DNA from: Hydractinia symbiolongicarpus
Lineage: Eukaryota > Cnidaria > Hydrozoa > Anthoathecata > Hydractiniidae
DNA length: 64,000 bases
Direction: 5' to 3'
Assembly: GCF_029227915.1 (NCBI RefSeq)
Contig: NC_079885.1
Location: 29,329,001-29,393,000 of the forward strand
The notes under the pieces are model-generated. The model worked only from the letters and a program-made list of their open reading frames with translations. It had not been told where the DNA came from and made no database searches. Numbering within the stretch: the first letter of the stretch is position 1; each line of letters starts with the position of its first letter. A program made the position numbers and the translations under genes. This document shows, piece by piece, positions 51,001 to 63,019 of the stretch.

Positions 51001-52947
51001 AATGAAAGAGGTTTAATCGCCGGCAGACGAAAACCCGCGATTTCCCGTAAATCCCGGGCTTGGCCCGTATAGTCGAATGTATACAAAGAAAGTACCCTGT
51101 GAGTAAACTCATTTCCCGAACGATTTTTTAAATTATTTTTTCACCACTAAAACGCATGAGACTTGTAGTTTTCAGAAATGTTTTCATTTTTGATGAGACG
51201 CTTAATGAAAGTGGTTTAATCGCCGGCAAACGAAAACCCGCGATTTGCCGTAAATCCCGGACTTGGCCCGTATAGTCGAATGTATACAAAGAAAGTACCC
51301 TGTGAGTAAACTCATTTCCAAAACGATTTTTTAAATTATCTTTTCACCACTAAAACGCATGAGACTTGTAGTTTTCAAAAATGTTTTCATTTTTGATGAG
51401 ACGCTGAATAAAAGAATTTAATCGCCGGCAAACGAAAACCCGCGATTTCCCGTAAATCCCGGGCTTGGCCCGTATAGTCGAATGTATACAAAGAAAGTAC
51501 CCAGGATGTAAACTCAATTCCCGAACGATTTTTTAAACTTTTTTTTCACCACTAAAACGCATGATACTTGTAGTTTTCAAAAATGTTTTCATTTTTGATG
51601 AGACGCTGAATAAAAGAATTTAATCGCCGGCAAACGAAAACCCGCGATTTCCCGTAAATCCCGGGCTTGGCCCGTATAGTCGAATGTATACAAAGAAAGT
51701 ACCCAGGATGTAAACTCATTTCCCGAACGATTTTTTAAACTTTTTTTTCACCACTAAAACGCATGATACTTGTAGTTTTCAAAAATGTTTTCATTTTTGA
51801 TGAGACGCTGAATAAAAGAATTTAATCGCCGGCAAACGAAAACCCGCGATTTCCCGTAAATCCCGGGCTTGGCCCGTATAGTCAAAAGTATACTAAGAAA
51901 GTACCCAGGGAGTAAACTCATTTCCAGAACGATTTTTTAAATTATTTTTTCACCACTAAAACGCATAAGACTTGTAGTTTTTAAAAATGTTTTTATTTTT
52001 GATGAGACGCTGAATAAAAGAAGTTTAATCGCCGGCAAACGAAAACATGCGATTTCCCGTAAATCCCGGGCTTGGCCCGTATAGTCAAAAGTATACAAAG
52101 AAAGTACCCAGGGAGTAAACTCATTTTCCGAACGATTTTTTAAATTATTTTTTCACCACTAAAACGCATGAGACTTGTAGTTTTCAAAAATGTTTTCATT
52201 TTTGATGAGACGCTGAATAAAAGAAGTTTAATCGCCGGCAAACGAAAACATGCGATTTCCCGTAAATCCCGGGCTTGGCCCGTATAGTCAAAAGTATACA
52301 AAGAAAGTACCCAGGGAGTAAACTCATTTTCCCAACGATTTTTTAAATTATTTTTTCACCACTAAAACGCATAAGAATTGCAGTTTTTAAAAATGTTTTT
52401 ATTTTTGATTAGACGCTGAATAAAAGAAGTTTAATCGCCGGCAAACGAAAACCCGAGATTTCCCGTAAATCCCGGGCTTGGCCCGTATAGTCAAAAGTAT
52501 ACAAAGAAAGTACCCAGGGAGTAAACTCATTTCCCGAACGATTTTTTAAATTATTTTTTCACCACTAAAACGCATGAGACTTGTAGTTTTCAAAAAATTT
52601 TCATTTTTGATGAGACGCTGAATAAAAGAAGTTTAATCGCCGGCAAACGAATACTTGCGATTTCCCGTAAATCCCGGACTCGGCCCGTATAGTCAAAAGT
52701 ATACAAAGAAAGTACCTAGGAAGTAAACTGATTTCCAGAACGATTTTTTAAATTATTTTTTCACCACTAAAACGCATAAGACTTGTAGTTTTTAAAAATG
52801 TTTTTACTTTTGATGAGACGCTGAATAAAAGAAGTTTAATCGCCGGCAAACGAAAACCTGCGATTTCCCGTAAATCCCGGGCTTTGCCCGTATAGTCAAA
52901 AGTATACAAAGAAAGTACCCAGGGAGTAAACTCATTTCCCGAACGAT
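48080..52947. repeat. Tandem segmental duplication III, copy 2 (4,868 bp)
   Basis: This is the second copy of the 24-monomer block. Its first 5' markers continue without a break from the end of copy 1. It ends near 52947, where the sequence reads ttttttaaatt instead of ttttttatatt and passes into different monomers. Such near-identity over 4.9 kb is far above that of neighbouring monomers, so this is among the youngest events in the window. Confidence 0.9.
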
Positions 52948-53749
52948 TTTTTAAATTATTTTTTCACCACTAAAACGCATGAGACTTGTAGTTTTCAGAA
53001 ATGTTTTCATTTTTGATGAGACGCTGAATAAAAGAAGTTTAATCGCCGGCAAACGAAAACCCGCGATTTCCCGTAAATCCCGGACTCGGCCCGTATAGTC
53101 AAAAGTATACAAGGAAAGTACCCAGTGAGTAAATTCATTTCCCGAACGGTTTTTTAAATTATTTTTTCACCACTAAAACGCATAAGACTTGTAGTTTTTA
53201 AAAATGTTTTCATTTTTGATGAGACGCTGCATAAAAGAAGTTTAATCGCCGGCAAACGAAAACATGCGATTTCCCGTAAATCCCGGGCTTGGCCCGTATA
53301 GTCAAAAGTATACAAAGAAAGTACCGAGGGAGTAAACTCATTTCCCGAACGATTTTTTAAATTATTTTTTCACCGCTAAAACGCATGAGACTTGTAGTTT
53401 TCAAAAATGTTTTCATTTTTGATGAGACGCCTAATGAAAGAGGTTTAATCACCGGCAAACGAAATCCCGCGATTTCCCGTAAATCCCGGGATTGGCCCGT
53501 ATAGTCGAATGTAAACAAAGAAAGTACCCTGGGAGTAAACTCATTTCCCGAACGATTTTTTAAATTATTTTTTCACCACTAAAACGCATAAGACTTGTAG
53601 TTTTCAAAAATGTTTTCATTTTTGATGAGACGCTTAATGAAAGAGGTTTAATCGCCGGCAAACGAAATCCCGCGATTTCCCGTAAATCCCGGGCTTGGCC
53701 CGTATAGTCGAATGTAAACAAAGAAAGTACCCTGGGAGTAAACTCATTT

Positions 53750-56370
53750 CCCGAACGATTTTTTAAATTATTTTTTCACCACTAAAACGCATAAGACTTG
53801 TAGTTTTCAAAAATGTTTTCATTTTTGATGAGACGCTTAATGAAAGAGGTTTAATCGCCGGCAAAAGAAAACCCGCGATTTCCCGTAAATCCCGGGCTTG
53901 GCCCGTATAGTCGAATGTATACAAAGAAAGTACCCTGTGAGTAAACTCATTTCCCGAACGATTTTTTAAATTATTTTTTCACCACTAAAACGCATGAGAC
54001 TTGTAGTTTTCAGAAATGTTTTCATTTTTGATGAGACGCTTAATGAAAGTGGTTTAATCGCCGGCAAACGAAAACCCGCGATTTGCCGTAAATCCCGGAC
54101 TTGGCCCGTATAGTCGAATGTATACAAAGAAAGTACCCTGTGAGTAAACTCATTTCCAAAACGATTTTTTAAATTATCTTTTCACCACTAAAACGCATAA
54201 GACTTGTAGTTTTTAAAAACGTTTTTATTTTTGATGAGACGCTGAATAAAAGAAGTTTAATCGCTGGCAAACGAAAACGCCCCATTTCCCGTAAACCCCG
54301 GACTCGGCCCGTATAGTCGAATGTATACAAAGAAAGTACCCAGGATGTAAACTCATTTCCCGAACGATTTTTTAAATTATTTTTTCACCACTAAAACGCA
54401 TAAGACTTGTAGTTTTTAAAAATGTTTTCATTTTTGATGAGACGCTGAATAAAAGAAGTTTAATCGCCGGCAAACGAAAACATGCGATTTCCCGTAAATC
54501 CCGGGCTTGGCCCGTATAGTCAAAAGTATACAAGGAAGGTACCCAGGGAATAAAACTAATTTTCCGAACGATTTTTTAAATTATTTTTTCACCACTAAAA
54601 CGCATGAGACTTGTAGTTTTCAAAAATGTTTTCATTTTTGATGAGACGCTGAATAAAAGAAGTTTAATCGCTGGCAAACGAGAACCCGCGATTTCCCGTA
54701 AATCCCGGACTCGGCCCGTATAGTCAAAAGTATACAAAGAAAGTACCCAGGGAGTAAACTCATTTCCCGAACGATTTTTTAAATTATTTTTTCACCACTA
54801 CAACGCATGAGACTTGTAGTTTTCAAAAATGTTTTCATTTTTGATGAGACGCTGAATAAAAGAAGTTTAATCGCCCTCAAACGAAAATCCGCGATTTCCG
54901 TAAATCCCGGACTCGGCCCGTATAGTCCAAAGTATACAAAGAAAGTACCGAGGGAGTAAACTCATTTCCCGAACGATTTTTTAAATTATTTTTTCACCGC
55001 TAAAACGCATGAGACTTGTAGTTTTCAAAAATGTTTTTATTTTTGATGAGACGCTTAATGAAAGAGGTTTAATCACCGGCAAACGAAATCCCGCGATTTC
55101 CCGTAAATCCCGGGCTTGGCCCGTATAGTCGAATTTATACAAAGAAAGTACCCAGGGAGTAAACTCATTTCCCGAACGATTTTTTAAATTATTTTTTTAC
55201 CACTAAAACGCATAAGACTTGTAGTTTTTAAAAATGTTTTCATTTTTGATGAGACGCTTAATGAAAGAGGTTTAATCGCTGGCAAACGAAAACCCGCGAT
55301 TTCCCGTAAATCCCGGGCTTGGCCCGTATAGTCGAATGTATACAAAGAAAGTACCCTGTGAGTAAACTCATTTCCCGAACGATTTTTTAAATTATTTTTT
55401 CACCACTAAAACGCATGAGACTTGTAGTTTTCAGAAATGTTTTCATTTTTGATGAGACGCTTAATGAAAGTGGTTTAATCGCCGGCAAACGAAAACCCGC
55501 GATTTGCCGTAAATCCCGGACTTGGCCCGTATAGTCGAAGGAATACAAAGAAAGTACCCTGTGAGTAAACTCATTTCCAAAACGATTTTTTAAATTATCT
55601 TTTCACCACTAAAACGCATGAGACTTGTAGTTTTCAAAAATGTTTTCATTTTTGATGAGACGCTGAATAAAAGAAGTTTAATCGCCAGCAAACGAAAACG
55701 CGCCATTTCCCGTAAACCCCGGACTCGGCCCGTATAGTCGAATGTATACAAAGAAAGTACCATGTGAGTAAACTCATTTCCCGAACGATTTTTTAAATTA
55801 TTTTTTCACCACTAAAACGCATGAGACTTGTAGTTTGTAGAAATGTTTTCATTTTTGATGAGACGCTTAATGAAAGTGGTTTAATCGCCGGCAAACGAAA
55901 ACCCGCGATTTGCCGTAAATCCCGGACTTGGCCCGTACAGTCGAATGTATAGAAAGAAAGTACCCTGCGAGTAAACTCATTTCCAAAACGATTTTTTAAA
56001 TTATCTTTTCACCACTAAAACGCATAAGACTTGTAGTTTTTAAAAATGTTTTCATTTTTGATAAGACGCTGAATAAAAGAAGTTTAATCGCCGGCAAACG
56101 AAAACATGCGATTTCCCGTAAATCCCGGGCTTGGCCCGTATAGTCAAAAGTATACAAAGAAAGTACCCAGGGAGTAAACTAATTTTCCGAACGATTTTTT
56201 AAATTATTTTTTCACCACTACAACGCATAAGACTTGTAGTTTTTAAAAATGTTTTCATTTTTGATGAGACGCTGAATAAAAGAAGTTTAATCGCCGGCAA
56301 ACGAAAACATGCGATTTCCCGTAAATCCCGGGCTTGGCCCGTATAGTCAAAAGTATACAAAGAAAGTACC
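53750..56370. repeat. Diverged partial third copy of duplication III (~2.6 kb)
   Basis: The order of variants repeats that of 48.0-50.5 kb at an offset of 5,883 bp (29 monomers less four): gggaataaaactaatt at 48663 and 54546, then cctcaaacg, gtccaaag with gtaccgaggg, caccgctaaaac, aatcaccgg and catgtgag. It has private changes (cgagaaccc, gaatttatac, gaaggaatac, gtagtttgtag, gtacagtcg, ctgcgag), so it separated earlier than copies 1 and 2. Confidence 0.75.
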
Positions 56371-59300
56371 CAGGGAGTAAACTAATTTTCCGAACGATTT
56401 TTTAAATTATTTTTTCACCACTACAACGCATAAGACTTGTAGTTTTTAAAAATGTTTTCATTTTTGATGAGACGCTGAATAAAAGAAGTTTAATCGCTGG
56501 CAAACGAAAACCCGCGATTTCCCGTAAATCCCGGACTCTGCCCGTATAGTCGAATGTATACAAAGAAAGTACCCAGGGAGTAAACTCATTTCCCGAACGA
56601 TTTTTTAAATTATTTTTTCACCACTAAAACGCATAAGACTTGTAGTTTTCAAAAATGTTTTCATTTTTGATGAGACGCTTAATGAAAGTGGTTTAATCGC
56701 CGGCAAACGAAAACCCGCGATTTCCCGTAAATCCCGGGCTTGGCCCGTATAGTCGAATGTATACAAAGAAAGTACCCTGTGAGTAAACTCATTTCCCGAA
56801 CGATTTTTTGAAATTATTTTGTCACCACTAAAACGCATGATACTTGTAGTTTTCAAAAATGTTTTCATTTTTGATGAGACGCTGAATAAAAGAATTTAAT
56901 CGCCGGCAAACGAAAACCCGCGATTTCCCGTAAATCCCGGGCTTGGCCCGTATAGTCGAATGTATACAAAGAAAGTACCCAGGATGTAAACTCATTTCCC
57001 GAACGATTTTTTAAACTTTTTTTTCACCACTAAAACGCATGATACCTGTAGTTTTCAAAAATGTTTTCATTTTTGATGAGACGCTGAATAAAAGAATTTA
57101 ATCGCCGGCAAACGAAAACCCGCGATTTCCCGTAAATCCCGGGCTTGGCCCGTATAGTCGAATGTATACAAAGAAAGTACCCAGGATGTAAACTCATTTC
57201 CCGAACGATTTTTTAAACTTTTTTTTCACCACTAAAACGCATGATACTTGTAGTTTTCAAAAATGTTTTTATTTTTGATGAGACGCTGAATAAAAGAAGT
57301 TTAATCGCCGGCAAACGAAAACATGCGATTTCCCGTAAATCCCGGGCTTGGCCCGTATAGTCAAAAGTATACAAAGAAAGTACCCAGGGAGTAAACTCAT
57401 TTTCCGAACGATTTTTTAAATTATTTTTTCACCACTAAAACGCATGAGACTTGTAGTTTTCAAAAATGTTTTCATTTTTGATGAGACGCTGAATAAAAGA
57501 AGTTTAATCGCCGGCAAACGAAAACATGCGATTTCCCGTAAATCCCGGGCTTGGCCCGTATAGTCAAAAGTATACAAAGAAAGTACCCAGGGAGTAAACT
57601 CATTTTCCGAACGATTTTTTAAATTATTTTTCACCACTAAAACGCATGAGACTTGTACTTTTCAAAAATATTTTCATTTTTGATGAGACGCTGAATAAAA
57701 GAAGTTTAATCGCCGGCAAACGAAAACCCGCGATTTCCCGTAAATCCCGGACTCGGCCCGTATAGTCAAACGTATACAAGGAAAGTACCCAGTGAGTAAA
57801 CTCATTTCCCGAACGAATTTTTAAATTATTTTTTCACCACTAAAACGCATGAGACTTGTAGTTTTCAAAAATGTTTTCATTTTTGATGAGACGCTGAATA
57901 AAAGATGTTTAATCGCTGGCAAACGAAAACCCGCGATTTCCCGTAAATCCCGGACTCGGCCGTATAGTCAAAAGTATACAAGGAAAGTACCCAGTGAGTA
58001 AACTCATTTCCCGAACGATTTTTTAAATTATTTTTTCACCACTAAAACGCATAAGACTTGTAGTTTTTAAAAATGTTTTCATTTTTGATGAGACGCTGAA
58101 TAAAAGAAGTTTAATCGCCGGCAAACGAAAACATGCGATTTCCCGTAAATCCCGGGCTCGGCCCGTATAGTCAAAAGTATCTAAAGAAAGTACCCAGGGA
58201 GTAAACTCATTTCCCGAACGATTTTTTAAATTATTTTTTCACCACTAAAACGCATGAGACTTGTAGTTTTCAGAAATGTTTTCATTTTTGATGAGACGCT
58301 TAATGAAAGTGGTTTAATCGCCAGCAAACGAAAACCCGCGATTTGCCGTAAATCCCGGACTTGGCCCGTATAGTCGAATGTATACAAAGAAATTACCCTG
58401 TGAGTAAACTCATTTCCAAAACGATTTTTTAAATTATCTTTTCACCACTAAAACGCATGAGACTTGTAGTTTTCAAAAATGTTTTCATTTTTGATGAGAC
58501 GCTGAATAAAAGAATTTAATCGCCGGCAAACGAAAACCCGCGATTTCCCGTAAATCCCGGGCTTGGCCCGTATAGTCGAATGTATACAAAGAAAGTACCC
58601 AGGATGTAAACTCATTTCCCGAACGATTTTTTAAACTTTTTTTTCACCACTAAAACGCATGATACTTGTAGTTTTCAAAAATGTTTTCATTTTTGATGAG
58701 ACGCTGAATAAAAGAATTTAATCGCCGGCAAACGAAAACCCGCGATTTCCAGTAAATCCCGGGCTTGGCCCGTATAGTCAAAAGTATACAAAGAAAGTAC
58801 CCAGGGAGTAAATTCAATTCCCGAACGATTTTTTAAATTATTATTTCACCACTAAAACGCATGAGACTTGTAGTTTTCAAAAATATTTTCATTTTTGATG
58901 AGACGCTGAATAAAAGAAGTTTAATTGCCGGCAAACGAATACCTGCGATTTCCCGTAAATCCCGGACTCGGCCCGTATAGTCAAAAGTATACTAAGAAAG
59001 TACCCAGGGAGTAAACTCATTTCCAGAACGATTTTTTAAATTATTTTTTCACCACTAAAACGCATAAGACTTGTAGTTTTTAAAAATGTTTTTATTTTTG
59101 ATGAGACGCTGAATAAAAGAAGTTTAATCGCCGGCAAACGAAAACATGCGATTTCCCGTAAATCCCGGGCTTGGCCCGTATAGTCAAAAGTATACAAAGA
59201 AAGTACCCAGGGAGTAAACTCATTTCCCGAACGATTTTTTAAATTATTTTTTCACCACTAAAACGCATGAGACTTGTAGTTTTCAAAAATTTTTTCATTT

Positions 59301-60189
59301 TTAATGAGACGCTTAATGAAAGAGGTTTACTCGCCGGCAAACGAAAACCCGCGATTTCCCGTAAATCCCGGGCTTGGCCCGTATAGTCGAATGTATACAA
59401 AGAAAGTACCCTGTGAGTAAACTCATTTCCCGAACGATTTTTTAAATTATTTTTTCACCACTAAAACGCATGAGACTTGTAGTTTTCAGAAATGTTTTCA
59501 TTTTTGATGAGACGCTTAATGAAAGTGGTTTAATCGCCGGCAAACGAAAACCCGCGATTTGCCGTAAATCCCGGACTTGGCCCGTATAGTCGAATGTATA
59601 CAAAGAAATTACCCTGTGAGTAAACTCATTTCCAAAATGATTTTTTAAATTATCTTTTCACCACTAAAACGCATGAGACTTGTAGTTTTCAAAAATGTTT
59701 TCATTTTTGATGAGACGCTGAATAAAAGAATTTAATCGCCGGCAAACGAAAACCCGCGATTTCCCGTAAATCCCGGGCTTGGCCCGTATAGTCGAATGTA
59801 TACAAAGAAAGTACCCAGGGAGTAAACTCATTTCCAGAACAATTTTTTAACTTTTTTTTCACCAAAAAACGCATAAGACTTGTAGTTTTCAAAAATGTTT
59901 TCATTTTTGATGAGACGCTTATTGAAATAGGTTTAATCGCCGGCAAACGAAAACCCGCGATTTCCCGTAAATCCCGGGCTTGGCCCGTATAGTTGAATGT
60001 ATACAAAGAAAGTATCCTGTGAGTAAACTCATTTCCAGAACAATTTTTTAAATTATTTTTTTACCAAAAAACGCATAAGACTTGTAGTTTTCAAAAATGT
60101 TTTCATTTTTGATGAGACGCTTATTGAAATAGGTTTAATCGCCGGCAAACGAAAACCCGCGATTTCCCGTAAATCCTGGGCTTGGCCCG
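56371..60189. repeat. Heterogeneous monomers with one-base-short gaatttaatcgcc units
   Basis: Monomers of about 200-202 bp dominate. gaatttaatcgcc (for gaagtttaatcgcc), ttttttaaacttttttttc and catgatacttgtag recur near 56.9, 57.1, 58.5 and 58.7 kb, and accaaaaaacgc occurs near 59.87 and 60.07 kb. The first set is also found at 46.5-47.0 kb. Apart from single-monomer duplications I see no stable HOR. Confidence 0.65.
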
Positions 60190-63019
60190 TATAGTCAAAA
60201 GTATACAAAGAAAGTACCCAGGGAGTAAACACATTTCCCGAACGATTTTTTAAATTATTTTTTCACCACTAAAACACATGAGACTTGTAGTTTTCAAAAG
60301 TGTTTTTATTTTTGATGAGACGCTGAATAAAAGAAGTTTAATCGCCTGCAAACGAAAACCCGCGATTTCCCGTAAATCCTGGGCTTGGCCTGTATAGTTG
60401 AATGTATCTAAAGAAAGTACCCAGGGAATAAATTGATTTCCCGAACGATTTATCAAATTATTTCTGCACCACTAGAACGAATGAGACTTGTAGTTTTCAA
60501 AAATGTTTTCATTTTTAATGAGACGCTTAATGAAAGAGGTTTAATCGCCGGCAAACGAAAACCCGCTATTTCCCTTAATCCCGGGCTTGTCCCGTATAGT
60601 CGAATGTATACAAAGAAAGTACCCTGTGAGTAAACTCATTTCCAGAAGGATTTTTAAATTATCTTTTCACCACTAAAACGCATGAGACTTGTAGTTTTCA
60701 AAAATGTTTTCATTTTTGATGAGACGCTGACTAAAAGAAGTTTAATCGCCGGCAAACGGAAACCTGCGATTTCCCCTAATCCCGGACTCGACCCGTATAG
60801 TCAAAAGTATACAAAGAAAGTACCCAGGGAGTAAACTCATTTCCCGAACGATTTTTTAACTATTATTTCACCACTAAAGCACATGAGACTTGCAGTTTTT
60901 AAAAATGTTTTCATTTTTGATGAGACGCTGAATAAAAGAAGTTTAATGGCCGGAAAACGAAAACCCGCGATTTTCCGTTAATCCCGGGCTTGGCCCGTAT
61001 AGTCGAATGTATACAAAAAAGTACCCAGGGAGTAAACTCATTTTTCGAAAGATTTTTTAAATTGTTTTTTCACCACTAAAACGCATGAGATTTGTAGTTT
61101 TCAAAAATGTTTTCATTTTTGATGAGACGCCTAATGAAAGAGGTTTTATCGCCGGCAAAGGAAAACCCGCAATTTCCCGTAAATCCCGGGCTTGGCCCGT
61201 ATAGTCGAATGTATACAAAGAAAGTACCCTGTGAGTAAACTCATTTCCAGAACGATTTTTAAATTATCTTTTCACCACTAAAACGCATGAGACTTGTAGT
61301 TTTCAAAAATGTTTTCATTTTTGATGAGACGCTGAATAAAAGAAGTTAAATCGCCGGCAAACGGAAACCTGCGATTTCCCGTAAATCCCGGACTCGGCCC
61401 GTATAGTCAAAAGTATACAAAGAAAGTACCCAGGGAGTAAACTCACTTCCCGAACGATTTTTTAATTATTATTTCACCACTAAAGCCCATGAGACTTGCA
61501 GTTTTTAAAAATGTTTTCATTTTTGATGAGGCGCTGAATAAAAGAAGTTTAGTCGCCGGCAAACGAAAACCCGCGATTTCCCGTAAATCCCGGGCTCGGC
61601 CCGTATAGTCAAAAGTATACAAAGAAAGTACCCATGGAGTAAACACATTTCCCGAACGATTTTTTAAACTATTTTTTCACCACTAAAACGCATGAGACTT
61701 GTAGTTTTCAAAAGTGTTTTCATTTTTGATGAGACGCTGAATAAAAGAAGTTTAATCGACGGCAAACGAAAACCCGCGATTTCCCGCAAATCCTGGGCTT
61801 GGCCCGTATAGTTGAATGTATCTAAAGAAAGTACCCAGGGAGTAAACTGATTTCCCGAACGATTTTTCAAATTATTTCTGCACCACTAGAACGAATGAGA
61901 CTTGTAGTTTTTAAAAATGTTTTCATTTTTAATGAGACGTTTAATGAAAGAGGTCTAATCGCCGGCAAACGAAAACCCGCTATTTCCCGTAAATCCCGGG
62001 CTTGTCCCGTATAGTCGAATGTATACAAAGAAAGTACCCTGTGAGTAAACTCATTTCCAGAACGATTTTTAAATTATCTTTTCACCACTAAAACGCATGA
62101 GACTTGTAGTTTTCGAAAATGTTTTCATTTTTGATGAGACGCTGACTAAAAGAAGTTTAATCGCCGGCAAACGGAAACCTGCGATTTCCCGTAAATCGCG
62201 GACTCGGCCCGTATAGTCAAAAGTATACAAAGAAAGTACCCAGGGAGTAAACTCATTTCCCGAACGATTTTTTAACTATTATTTCACCACTAAAGCCCAT
62301 GAGACTTGCAGTTTTTAAAAATGTTTTTTTTTTGATGAGACGCTGAATAAAAGAAGTTTAATGGCCGGAAAACGAAAACCTGCGATTTCCCGTAAATCCC
62401 GGGCTTGGCCCGTATAGTCGAATGTATACAAAGAAAGTGGCCAGGGAGTAAACTCATTTTTCGAAAGATTTTTTAAATTATTTGTTCACCACTGAAACGC
62501 ATGAGATTTGTAGTTTTCAAAAATGTTTTCATTTTTGATGAGACGTTTAATGAAAGAGGTTTAATCGCCGGCAAACAAGAACCCGCGATTTCCCGTAAAT
62601 CCCGGGCTTGGCCCGTATAGTCGAATGTATACAAAGAAAGTACCCTGTGAGTAAACTCATTTCCAGAACGATTTTTAAATTATCTTTTCACTACTAAAAC
62701 GCATGAGACTTGTAGTTTTCAAAAACGTTTTCATTTTTGATGAGACGCTGAATAAAAGAAGTTTAATCGCCGGCAAACGAAAACCCGCTATTTCCCGTAA
62801 AGCCCGGGCTTGTCCCGTATAGTCGAAAGTATACAAAGAAAGTACCCTGTGAGTAAACTCATTTCCAGAACGATTTTTAAATTATCTTTTCACCACTAAA
62901 ACGCATGAGACTTATAGTTTTCGAAAATGTTTTCATTTTTGATGAGACGCTGACTAAAAGAAGTTTAATCGCCGGCAAACGGAAACCTGCGATTTCCCGT
63001 AAATCCCGGACTCGGCCTG
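60190..63019. repeat. 7-mer higher-order repeat (1,414 bp), two copies
   Basis: Landmarks at 60190 and 61604 are 1,414 apart. gttgaatgtatctaaag (about 60398 and 61812), tttctgcaccactagaacg (60461 and 61875) and tcaaaagtg (60294 and 61709) repeat with the same period. The gtttaatggccgg marker at 60941, 62356 and 63165 adds a 4-mer (809 bp) step. Many units have a T5 first run or ttttttaactatta, giving 201-202 bp. The tcaaaagtg form with gcctgcaaacg returns at 63932, so another unit begins as the window ends. Confidence 0.8.

Noticed and set aside
59701-60006. Open reading frame of 101 codons on the minus strand, the longest present, and about 20 similar shorter ones on both strands
   Set aside because: All are translations of the satellite. 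The same peptide segments recur wherever the monomer does, frames shift by two bases each 203-bp unit, and identical ORFs lie exactly one HOR period apart (31988, 33004, 35641, 36657). There is no sign of a coding gene.
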